From: JAFGJQ01 sp964586145
GTDB taxonomy: Bacteria > Planctomycetota > Phycisphaerae > UBA1845
Reading direction: 5' to 3'
Assembly (NCBI GenBank): GCA_964586145.1
Contig: CAZPHH010000011.1
Coordinates: 1-64,000 of the forward strand
Length of the DNA stretch: 64,000 nt
Within the stretch, counting starts at the first letter, position 1, and every line of letters begins with the position of its first letter. The notes under the pieces were generated by a model. It did not search any database and was not told the DNA's origin. It saw only the letters and a list, made by a program, of their open reading frames with translations. Position numbers and translations under genes: made by a program. Below, one piece after another: positions 44,349-52,074 of the stretch.

Positions 44349-46032
44349 TGTGAAACCGCTCCTCGCCGCCCGGGCCGCGAATGACGTGCAGCAGCCGTCC
44401 CCCCTCCAGGTCGCCCGGGCGAACCACGAACAACGCCCGCTCCTGAGCCCGCGTGAGGAAGTGCTCTTCCAGAACCGGCTGGCCGGCACTGAGCAAAAAC
44501 GGCCCCATCGTATCTATCGTGTGGAACTGGTCCTGCTCATCGCGGTAGTGAAACGTCTTCACCCACGACTGGAACTCCGCAGGCGGAACCGGCAGAATCA
44601 GCAACGGATACACATACGGCTGAATGCTCGGCCAATAGGGCCGCGGCGCCGAGATGTGGTCGCTGATGAAGATGCGGTCATAATCCCGCCACCGATCGCG
44701 GATCACAGCCATCGCCTCACACAGGTCCGTCTGGAACAGCGCCTGGTAGAACGGGCTCCGGGCCTCTTCGACGAAATACTGCCGACCGGTGTACCACGCG
44801 TTCACCGCCAGCGCAACGACCACCCCCATCGTCGCCGCCAACCGCCGCTTTGATCCGACGGCGGACGCCGTACCCGCCAGCGTCCGAATGCCGATCGCCC
44901 CGGTCCATTGCAGCACGCCCAACCCACAGGCGGAACGCAACGCGTGCGGCCCGCTGGTCGTCAGTGACCCGGCAATCGGATACAACAGCAGCCACGCCAG
45001 CAGCAACGCGTGCCCCCGGTTCGCCTTCCGCTCGCGAATCAACCCGACCAGCCCCGCCGGCAGAAGCGCCAGCATGTACCAGTTCAACTGCCCCACCCCC
45101 GGAATCGACTGGACCGACACAATGTCGCCGCGAACAAACATCCACTGCGGATCGTAATGCCGCACGTACTTCCCGACGATCTCGGTGAGGAGCTGCGGCA
45201 CGGGCATCCCCTTGTGGAACAGCGACTCCTGCATCGCCCGGGCGTTCACCGTGTTCCATTGCGTCAGGTACAGGTGAATCAGCGGCGCCAGCACAACCCC
45301 GGCCACGACCACCGACACCGCCAGGCCCACACGCGACCGCGAATCCCGCAACACCGGGCGCCACGCCCGCCAATACACAATGGCTCCGACCACCAGAAAC
45401 GCCGGCATGAATAGCTTCATCGAACCGTACGTGTGCTGGGACAACCCCACCACCAGCCCAAACGCCGCCATCCACGGCCAGCGCAGGCGCACCCGATTCC
45501 CCACCGGCGAGCCGGCTCCGCGCAAGGGCCAGCCGGCCAGCGACAGCGTCAACACCGCCGCAATCGGAAACAGCGGAGTCAACGTGGCCTCGTGCCCGAA
45601 CCGGCTCAGTTGCAGATGCCACGGCGAGAGGACCAGCAGCAGCGCCGCCCAAAAGGCCGTCCGGGCGTCACCAACCCGGCGCACGGCCCCGTACAGCAAC
45701 CCGATCGTCAACCCCCCCCACAGGGCCGCCGGCAGCCGGGTCGCCACCACCAGGTTCTCCGGCCCAAGCCACGCCGCAAAAGGAATGATGAGATAGGCAT
45801 ACAAAGCCGGCCGAAAGTCACCCCGACCCAACGCCTCCAGAATCACCGGCCACGAATGCCCCCAGCGGTCCTTGCCGGTCTCCAGCAAGCTGTACGCATC
45901 GTACCCGTTACTCGCCTCGTCCTGGTTAATCGGCGGAGGCGCCCAACTCAATCCGGGCAGGCGTGTGGCAACCGCCAGCAGCAACAGTGCCGTCACCCAG
46001 ACCCATTCGCGACTGTTCCGCTCGCCGGACAT
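44302..46032 (-). CDS. Membrane glycosyltransferase-like protein (PMT superfamily)
   Basis: This 576-residue protein has about 11 membrane helices. The catalytic acidic pair is in PPINQDEASNGYDAYSLLE. It continues RGDFRPALYAYLIIPF and LSRFGHEATLTPLF, patterns seen in dolichyl-phosphate-mannose-type transferases. The last 150 residues are soluble with Trp/Tyr-rich stretches. ATG 46032 is the best start, with the frame upstream ignored. It converges on the two GT-C genes with a 47-bp overlap, and is divergent from the MBL-fold gene over 100 bases. Confidence 0.82.
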   Translation of the reverse strand: MSGERNSREWVWVTALLLLAVATRLPGLSWAPPPINQDEASNGYDAYSLLETGKDRWGHSWPVILEALGRGDFRPALYAYLIIPFAAWLGPENLVVATRLPAALWGGLTIGLLYGAVRRVGDARTAFWAALLLVLSPWHLQLSRFGHEATLTPLFPIAAVLTLSLAGWPLRGAGSPVGNRVRLRWPWMAAFGLVVGLSQHTYGSMKLFMPAFLVVGAIVYWRAWRPVLRDSRSRVGLAVSVVVAGVVLAPLIHLYLTQWNTVNARAMQESLFHKGMPVPQLLTEIVGKYVRHYDPQWMFVRGDIVSVQSIPGVGQLNWYMLALLPAGLVGLIRERKANRGHALLLAWLLLYPIAGSLTTSGPHALRSACGLGVLQWTGAIGIRTLAGTASAVGSKRRLAATMGVVVALAVNAWYTGRQYFVEEARSPFYQALFQTDLCEAMAVIRDRWRDYDRIFISDHISAPRPYWPSIQPYVYPLLILPVPPAEFQSWVKTFHYRDEQDQFHTIDTMGPFLLSAGQPVLEEHFLTRAQERALFVVRPGDLEGGRLLHVIRGPGGEERFHIIEVVPMAGGPGSRE

Positions 46033-46132
46033 GGCCGCTGATTGTACCCCCCGAAACGCGGATTCCCACCCGAACCCCGCGCGGTAGAATGTCCGCACCG
46101 GCTACTGGCCGCCGGCCATCGGACCCGGAACC

Positions 46133-46894
46133 GTGCTGACCTTCTCCCTTCAATCCGGATCGAACGGCAACGCCGTCTATGTTGAAGCCGACGGCGCTAA
46201 GCTGCTGTTTGACGCCGGAATCAGCGGAAGCCAGGCCCGGCTCCGCCTCGCAACGCATGGCCGGAGCATCCGCGACGTAAACGCCCTGATCCTCTCCCAC
46301 GGCCACGCGGACCACGTGAAATGCGCCGGAATCTACCACCGCAAGTTCGGCCTGCCCGTGTACATGACGGCCGGGACGGAACGGAGCTGCCGGCCCTTCC
46401 TCGGCCCCGTCCGATCCGTACATCGCTTTCGGGCGGGCGAAACGCTGACTTTCGGCCGGGCGAAGGTGTACACCCTGCCTACACCCCACGACGCAGCGGA
46501 TTCCATCGCCTTTGTGATCGAATGCGACGGCAGAAGACTGGGCATATTCACCGACCTGGGCAACCCGTTCCCCGAACTGTCTCGCGCCCTTGAGTCGTGC
46601 GATGCCGCATACCTGGAGAGCAACTTCGACCCGCACATGCTCGCCAACGGGTCCTACCCGGTGTGGTTGAAGAATCGAGTGGCCGGTCCCGGCGGGCATC
46701 TCTCCAATCGCCAGGCGGCCGACCTGCTCGCCCGCTGCGGACGACGCCGCCCGCGCTGGGTCGCCCTGGCCCATCTCAGCGAAGAGAACAACCGGCCGGA
46801 ACTCGCCCTGGAGGCGAGTCATAGCGCCGTCGGAAAGAGCTATCCGCTGTTTGTTGCGTCCCGGTACGAAGCTTCAGACCCGCACGACGTGTGA
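46133..46894 (+). CDS. MBL-fold metallo-hydrolase (YycJ/WalJ-like)
   Basis: This 253-residue metallo-beta-lactamase-fold protein begins MLTFSLQSGSNGNAVYVEAD, the opening typical of the WalJ/YycJ group. The zinc motif is LILSHGHADHV. Further His and Asp ligands are in TPHDAADSIAF, FTDLGN and WVALAHLSEENN. WalJ-like proteins are linked to DNA replication or cell-wall control in Firmicutes; here the role is unknown. The GTG at 46133 follows GGACCCGGAACC with weak complementarity. Confidence 0.88.
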   Translation: MLTFSLQSGSNGNAVYVEADGAKLLFDAGISGSQARLRLATHGRSIRDVNALILSHGHADHVKCAGIYHRKFGLPVYMTAGTERSCRPFLGPVRSVHRFRAGETLTFGRAKVYTLPTPHDAADSIAFVIECDGRRLGIFTDLGNPFPELSRALESCDAAYLESNFDPHMLANGSYPVWLKNRVAGPGGHLSNRQAADLLARCGRRRPRWVALAHLSEENNRPELALEASHSAVGKSYPLFVASRYEASDPHDV

Positions 46895-46988
46895 ACCGGC
46901 CGAGCGGCGCAAGCCCGCCTGGAAGACCCGTGTCGCCCCGCTGATCACATTCTCTCCTCCGCCGCGCCGGAGATGGAACGCCGGCGGA

Positions 46989-47306
46989 TCAGGGACGATC
47001 AAACCCCCCGTCCTCCTCATCCTCCAGGTCGTCCTCTTCCTCCTCATCGTATTCGTATTTCCAGGAATCGGCCTCCTCGGCCTCGTCCATCTCCCGCTCC
47101 ATGTGGCGAAGCATCCGCTCCTGCAGCGGCGCCATTCGCTCATACATGCGCACCGTCGCCTGATACGCCTGGACCATCGTGTCCAGCTTGATGAGTTGCC
47201 ACTTCACCAGGCACTCCGGCTCCTTGATCGTCGAAAACGGATCACAGGAAAAACCCAGGCTGCCGTCCGGCCGGTGTTCGAAGAACTCACATTCACTGCA
47301 TTGCAT
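46989..47306 (-). CDS. Small Cys-rich protein with acidic tail, 105 aa
   Basis: I do not recognise the protein. It begins MQCSECEFFEHRPDGSLGFSC and then has CDPFSTIKEPECLVKW, giving four Cys that could bind a metal. A helical Met/Arg/Glu stretch follows (about 45-75: ERMLRHMEREMDEAEEAD). The tail is a run of Glu/Asp. Two adjacent ATGs (47309, 47306) follow AAAGGGGA. It is upstream of the lipoprotein gene's end on the same strand. A role as zinc-binding adaptor is possible but unsupported. Confidence 0.7.
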   Translation of the reverse strand: MQCSECEFFEHRPDGSLGFSCDPFSTIKEPECLVKWQLIKLDTMVQAYQATVRMYERMAPLQERMLRHMEREMDEAEEADSWKYEYDEEEEDDLEDEEDGGFDRP

Positions 47307-47348
47307 CATAATCAGGTCCCCTTTCCCTGGGGGGGGACTGGCGGGCGG

Positions 47349-47885
47349 TCAACCTCCCACCCGCTCCAGAATGGATTCCAGAATCTGACGCTCCAGCACC
47401 TTGTCACGCCCCCGATCCCGCCAGGCCGCGTTCTGCTCGGCCGTCGTGGCACTCTCCTGATCGGCCGGTGTCTCTGACGGAATGTCACTGGCGTACTTAT
47501 CTCGGGCAAACAGCCGCCGCTCCCCAGACTCGAACTGCTGCACGAGCACCTTGCAGTACACCTGAACACCGCCGTCCGATTCCTGCACGCGCACGTCCGC
47601 CACACGGCGCATCCGCCGCTCGGCCCCCAGTAAGTCGCCGGCCCGACCGGACTGGCCGGCCTCCTGCGTTTCGACCGGCTCCGTTACGATGCGGCCCGCC
47701 GACCGGTCCATCCGCGCAATGCGGAAGTGCTCGCGCACCGCGTCGATCGCAGCGCTCCAGGCTGCGCCCGTCGAGACCCCGGGCACCTCCCGAACCGCGA
47801 AATTCAGGCTCGTCGCCGCCGGCTCGGCACAGCCCGACGCCAGAAGCACAAAAAGCCCGACGGCAACCATTCCGGCACGTCTCAT
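47349..47885 (-). CDS. Putative lipoprotein, 178 aa
   Basis: This is a predicted lipoprotein with signal MVAVGLFVLLASGC, the Cys at about residue 19 in a good lipobox. The mature part has an alpha/beta domain with repeated basic and Glu-rich stretches (REHFRIARMDRSAGRIVTEP, RRMRRVADVRV) and a C-terminal charged helix. GAAGGAG lies eight bases before ATG 47885. It is transcribed before the Cys-rich gene, with a 40-base gap. The family is not recognised; a periplasmic trans-acting or stress role cannot be judged. Confidence 0.75.
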   Translation of the reverse strand: MRRAGMVAVGLFVLLASGCAEPAATSLNFAVREVPGVSTGAAWSAAIDAVREHFRIARMDRSAGRIVTEPVETQEAGQSGRAGDLLGAERRMRRVADVRVQESDGGVQVYCKVLVQQFESGERRLFARDKYASDIPSETPADQESATTAEQNAAWRDRGRDKVLERQILESILERVGG

Positions 47886-48026
47886 CGCGAATACTCCTTC
47901 GGGGCAGAGGCACGCATGGTACCCGGCTGCCCCTTGGCTGTCCAAGTCCGCAGGTGGTGGAGCCCACGCTGTTCCCGGGCTATACTGCCCGCGCTGCGGC
48001 AACGTCCACCAAGCCCGAGAACGACC

Positions 48027-48548
48027 ATGAAGAAGTGGCTCGCCATCACGCTGAACGTCATCGCCCCGGGCGCAGGCCTGATCCTGCTGCGGCGGGAGTG
48101 GCTCGGCACGCTGCTGGCCGTCTTCTTCACCGCCCTGGGCACCGCCGGGCTCTGGGGCCTGCTGATCATACCCGCCCAGTTGCCCGCATGGGCGGTGGTC
48201 GGCACCCTGATCGCGGCCGGGCTGACCTGGCTGTGGGCGCAGTGGCTGCTCGTCCAGAGAACGCGCGAAGCCTGCTCGCCGGCCCTCGCGGAAGAGCTGG
48301 AGCGGCTCTGCCGGCGCGCAGATGAGTGCCTGCAGCAGTCCGACCTCCAGGCCGCCTATCGAACCCTGGTGATCGCCCGATCCCTCAACGACGAAGACGT
48401 CGAAGTGACCCGCCGCTGGGCCGAACTGATGACCCGGATGGGCCGCTTCCGACACGCCCGCCGCGCCTGGCACGCCCTCACGCGGCTCGACCCCCACGGG
48501 CCCTATGCCCGCACCGCGATCGAGGCCCTCAGCCGCCTGCCCGCCTGA
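48027..48548 (+). CDS. Membrane protein with TPR-like C-terminus, 173 aa
   Basis: The first 75 residues hold two or three membrane helices (LNVIAPGAGLILL, TLLAVFFTALGTAGLWGLLI, WAVVGTLIAAGLTWLW). Residues 95-170 form a TPR-like pair (DLQAAYRTLVIARSLNDED, MGRFRHARRAWHALTRLDP). Such proteins are common helpers of membrane complexes. ATG 48027 has no strong ribosome site. It is divergent from the lipoprotein gene over about 140 bases. I cannot assign a function. Confidence 0.75.
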   Translation: MKKWLAITLNVIAPGAGLILLRREWLGTLLAVFFTALGTAGLWGLLIIPAQLPAWAVVGTLIAAGLTWLWAQWLLVQRTREACSPALAEELERLCRRADECLQQSDLQAAYRTLVIARSLNDEDVEVTRRWAELMTRMGRFRHARRAWHALTRLDPHGPYARTAIEALSRLPA

Positions 48549-48584
48549 TTCCGGACAGGCCCCGTTCGGGCAGGGGAAGCGAAC

Positions 48585-49460
48585 CTACGCCGAGACCGAC
48601 AGCGCCACGCCAAGCTGCCGCGCCGCGGCGTCCGCCGTGTGGTCGATCAGCACGGCAATCGTCATCGGGCCCACGCCGCCGGGCACCGGCGTGATCAGCG
48701 ACGCCCGCTCGCGAACCGCCTCAAAATCCACGTCCCCCACGCTGCCCGGATTGTACCCGGCATCCACCACCACCACGCCGGGCTTGACCCAGTCCGCCTG
48801 AACAAACCGTGGCCGGCCCGCCGCCGCAATGACGATGTCCGCCTGGCGCACGATGTCCGGCAGGCATCGGGTCCGGGAATGGCACAGCGTCACCGTGGCG
48901 TGCGCGTTGATCATCATCGAGGCCATCGGCCGGCCGAGGATCGGACTGCGCCCGATGACAACCGCGTGCGCACCGTCCAGCACCACGCGGTACTCCTGCA
49001 GCAGCCGCATGATGCCCGCCGGCGTGCATGGAATGAACGCAGGCATCCCCAGAATCACCCGGCCCAACATGGCCGACGACACGCCGTCCACGTCCTTCGC
49101 CAGCGGAATCGCCTCAAAGACCGCCCGCCGGTCGATCGGCCGGGGCACCGGATGCTGCACCAGGATGCCATGCACGGAGTGGTCCGCCCCCAGCCTTTCC
49201 ACCTGCCCCACCACCTCTTCCGTGCCGACCGTGGCCGGCAATTCCACCAGCACCGGACGCACCCCGACGTTCTCGCATCGCTTGTGCTTCATCCGCGTAT
49301 ACGTCACGGAGGCCGGGTCATCCCCGACCAGCACCGTCGCCAGCGACGGCACCACGCCCGTCGCGGCCAGGATACGCCGCACCTTGTCCGACGCCGCCGC
49401 GAGCAGCCGCCGGGCCGCCTCCCGACCATCCATCAACTTGCAGTCCTCCGCCGTGCTCAT
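48585..49460 (-). CDS. folD: Methylenetetrahydrofolate dehydrogenase/cyclohydrolase
   Basis: FolD interconverts 5,10-methylene-, methenyl- and 10-formyl-tetrahydrofolate, supplying PurN. The 291-residue product shows the catalytic Lys segment YTRMKHKRCE, VQHPVPRPID (usually VQLPLP), CTPAGIMRLL, the NADP loop GRSPILGRPMASM and PGGVGPMTIAVL. ATG 49460 is preferred to an upstream Met. It converges on the TPR-like gene with a gap of 36 bases. Confidence 0.93.
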   Translation of the reverse strand: MSTAEDCKLMDGREAARRLLAAASDKVRRILAATGVVPSLATVLVGDDPASVTYTRMKHKRCENVGVRPVLVELPATVGTEEVVGQVERLGADHSVHGILVQHPVPRPIDRRAVFEAIPLAKDVDGVSSAMLGRVILGMPAFIPCTPAGIMRLLQEYRVVLDGAHAVVIGRSPILGRPMASMMINAHATVTLCHSRTRCLPDIVRQADIVIAAAGRPRFVQADWVKPGVVVVDAGYNPGSVGDVDFEAVRERASLITPVPGGVGPMTIAVLIDHTADAAARQLGVALSVSA

Positions 49461-49591
49461 GGCCGCCAGCATAGCGAGGATTGGCTGGAGAAACCAAATT
49501 TCGACTTTTGACCCAGGGCGAATTTCAGGGTACCCATAGGGCGGCGGCCAATTGTTCAAGCGCGACCGACCGTTGTTCCGATGGCACTCTC

Positions 49592-50014
49592 ATGAACTGG
49601 ACGCACGTGTCCCTGCGGGCCAAGGTAATGCTGACGCTGCTGGTGATTCTCCCCTGCCTGGGGGCGCAATGTGAAACCACGCTGTTCGGCCCGATGCTGC
49701 AACTCAGCGACCTGCTGGCGTTTGACGGCACCGGCCACTGCCGCGACTGGGGCATGGGTGAGATTTTTCACCCGGATCAGGCCTGCTACCGCCGAGAAAA
49801 CTGCCTGTTCAACTGCGCCCAGATCTGCGAAGACCGCGACGGCAACCGCGTCAACAGCCGCGATCTTGTCAGCCCCGTCATCGGCACCAATCGCGACGGC
49901 CGCTGTATCTACGACACCCCCTGGGATCCCTGGACCGGCTTCACCAGCCACGTGGCCCTCTGGGGCCACACCCTCCTGGACGTCCTGCTCGTTCCCCTCT
50001 CCAGCCTCCGATGA
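49592..50014 (+). CDS. Secreted Cys-rich protein, unknown
   Basis: The 140-residue product has a signal sequence (VMLTLLVILPCLGAQC) and then seven or eight Cys in a mixed polar domain, for example GHCRDWG, ACYRRENCLFNCAQICEDRD and GRCIYDTPW. The pattern suggests a disulphide-rich extracellular or periplasmic protein. A short helix with hydrophobic character lies at the C-terminus (LLDVLLVPLSSL). It may be a lipoprotein if the Cys after GAQ is modified. The family is not recognised. Confidence 0.65.
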   Translation: MNWTHVSLRAKVMLTLLVILPCLGAQCETTLFGPMLQLSDLLAFDGTGHCRDWGMGEIFHPDQACYRRENCLFNCAQICEDRDGNRVNSRDLVSPVIGTNRDGRCIYDTPWDPWTGFTSHVALWGHTLLDVLLVPLSSLR

Positions 50015-50683
50015 CGGCGATTTGTGAATTGGCTGCCCTCAGCCGACGGGTGCGGCCCGCACCGCGAGTTGACGACCGCCGTGCCACTCCATCACGCCGA
50101 TTCTCTGCCCTCTCGTCTCAGAATCCTCTCCCACCCCAACAGGGTCGAGGTGCATAGCCACGGGCAAAGCGGAGAGGGGCGCAGCCCCGCGCAGCGCCGC
50201 CCGCAAATCGCCGCGCGGTCACTCGCTTGGCCGAGATTCCTACCTGCCCTGGATGCCGCGTAGCGGTGTCCAGGGTCTCGGCCCCCCCTCCCGCCGCATA
50301 TGCGCCACTGCTTCTTGAGCAGCACCCATTCTCCTCCCTCCGCCGCATCCCCCCATCCGAGCCGTAGGCCCGCCCGAGATCAGCCCGCCGTTTCAACGGC
50401 GGGTCCGTTCCGGCCCAACCCGACCCCCCGGTCCTGAAGGGACCGGATTCTCCAGCCCCAGGCCCGTTCACGGGCCTTCCCCGCCGCAGGCGGGCTTGTA
50501 GGCCGGACGTTTACGGCCAGGTTGACCGATCGCCCCGCACACACACCTTTCTTGCCCGGCACCCCGTTTCAGGGCGCGCCGAGATGTCTGTGGGTACGAC
50601 GCAGGCCGTCACGGGCGGGCAACCGCCCTGGGCCGCCCGGCCGTTTGCCAATCCGAACCGGCTCTCCCGGGTCCCATATTCGC
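50015..50683. other. Hairpin-rich intergenic region
   Basis: No credible gene. It contains the third triple-hairpin copy (50461-50525) and at least two more short palindromes before it: CCCGCCG-TTTCAA-CGGCGGG near 50384 and CCGGTCCTGAAGGGACCGG near 50429. The composition and repeats match the 257-1500 region. Confidence 0.6.
50461..50525 (+). repeat. 65-bp triple-hairpin repeat, copy C
   Basis: It has the same three hairpins in the same order as copies A and B. The third stem has the arms GGCCG/CGGCC around an 8-base loop, a variant that still pairs. The strict length of 65 bases in all three copies argues that it is a discrete mobile or transcribed unit. Confidence 0.8.
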
Positions 50684-51082
50684 CTACTGTGCCCTCTCAA
50701 CCTGCCACCGATCGAGCATGTCGACAAGCTCCTTGAAATGCTCTCTACGCTTGTTCTGCACGGTCGGTTGCACTTCCTCGTCAGGCATGTCGTCAACGAG
50801 AACATGAATCCCGCTCGCGACTTCCTGCGCGACTTCCCGAAGGCGCCGCGCAACGCGCCCTGCGATGTTCACGTCTTCTCGAAACAGGCTATCCAAGGAT
50901 ATGCCCTCGGTGCAAATGGACATTCTCCAATGCCATGATATGGCATCGTCGTCCCGGCGCCCTTGCAGTACGAGGTCGACGAATTGCGCGTAGAGAAAGC
51001 TCTTGATCATCCACGCGTCATCAGCACCGTCTCCAACGCTAATGCAGCATGCCACGGCTAGAATCCGATCCTCATGATCCAC
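50684..51082 (-). CDS. Hypothetical protein, 132 aa
   Basis: I do not recognise this gene. The product starts at GTG 51082 and is soluble, with segments such as SFLYAQFVDLVLQGRRDDDA and GRVARRLREVAQEVASGIHV that look like real amphipathic helices. A Cys and several His give no clear motif. Base composition is less GC-rich than the neighbourhood. It lies beside the second copy of the dispersed repeat (51148-51192), as does the unknown gene at 740-1165, so both may be accessory. No homology is claimed. Confidence 0.5.
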   Translation of the reverse strand: MDHEDRILAVACCISVGDGADDAWMIKSFLYAQFVDLVLQGRRDDDAISWHWRMSICTEGISLDSLFREDVNIAGRVARRLREVAQEVASGIHVLVDDMPDEEVQPTVQNKRREHFKELVDMLDRWQVERAQ

Positions 51083-51147
51083 TCAGTCTGGCTTCCACCA
51101 AGCGTCATCACATGCGCGCTCACGTCGTCGGCAATGTGCGGCGAAAG

Positions 51148-51192
51148 TCGAAACGGGGACGCAGCTCGTTTTTTCTTCCCGCCGCTTCACCG
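51148..51192 (+). repeat. Dispersed repeat, copy 2
   Basis: It is identical over 19 bases to 1194-1212, with further similarity for about 25 bases including a T-run and CTTCCC. It lies between an unknown gene and wrbA. Confidence 0.6.
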
Positions 51193-51279
51193 CCTCGCCC
51201 GCCCAGCAGTCGTCGCCGGTCCCCGTCGGCGCCCATGACTTCGCCGCGCCGGTCGATCGTCGGCCAGACGAAGGTCGCT

Positions 51280-51879
51280 TCAGGCCGTAAGCTTCTTCGC
51301 GACGGCGGCGACATGACGGCCTTGAAACCGAGCCTGGGCCAGTTCCTTCTCGCTGGGTTGACGCGAGCCGTCCGCGCCAGCAACGGTCGCCGCGCCCCAG
51401 GCGGAGCCGCCCTTCACCTCGCTGACGTCTGCGAGCTCCGGGCAGGCGTACGGCAAGCCGACGTAGATCATGCCGTGATGCATCAGCGTAATGACGAAGC
51501 TGATGATGGTGCTCTCGTTGCCGCCGCCCGTGCCGGTGCTGGTGAACACGCTGCCCACCTTGCCCACCAGGGCGCCCTTGGCCCAAAGCCCGCCCGTCTG
51601 GTCGAGAAAGCTCCGCATCTGCCCGGCCATGTTGCCGAAACGGGTCGGCGTGCCGAAGAGGACGGCGTCGTAGTCGCCCAGCTCCTGCGGCGAGGCCACC
51701 GGCGCGGCCTGGTCGAGCTTTGCGCCCGCCTGCCTGGCCACGTCGAGCGGCATCGTCTCGGGCACGCGCTTCACCGCCACCTCAGCGCCGGCCACCGAGC
51801 GTGCGCCCTCCGCAACGGCGGCGGCCAGGGTCTCGACGTGACCGTACATGGAGTAGTAGAGAACGAGAATCCTGGGCAT
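51280..51879 (-). CDS. wrbA: NAD(P)H:quinone oxidoreductase, WrbA type
   Basis: This 199-residue flavodoxin-like protein reduces quinones with two electrons to limit redox cycling. The FMN loop is LVLYYSMYGHVETLA. GTPTRFGNMAGQMRSFLDQTG and FTSTGTGGGNESTI are characteristic WrbA stretches, followed by HHGMIYVGLPY. ATG 51879 follows GGAAAGGAAG. It stands alone between two repeat-bearing gaps and the hldE gene. Confidence 0.92.
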   Translation of the reverse strand: MPRILVLYYSMYGHVETLAAAVAEGARSVAGAEVAVKRVPETMPLDVARQAGAKLDQAAPVASPQELGDYDAVLFGTPTRFGNMAGQMRSFLDQTGGLWAKGALVGKVGSVFTSTGTGGGNESTIISFVITLMHHGMIYVGLPYACPELADVSEVKGGSAWGAATVAGADGSRQPSEKELAQARFQGRHVAAVAKKLTA

Positions 51880-52074
51880 GGTGGCTTCCTTTCCGTGGGT
51901 CTGTGTGATTCAAGGCCGAAGAGAATCGCCTCCGTCGCCTCCGCGGCGATGAGGGTCCGTTCGCCCGTTCGCGCATCGCCGACCTCTTTCCCGATCCTGA
52001 GCGGGATGCGGCGGCAGCGCCGGCCAGACGTCACCGATCCACGAGCAAGCAAAACGCGGCCCGCCAGAGGCGCG

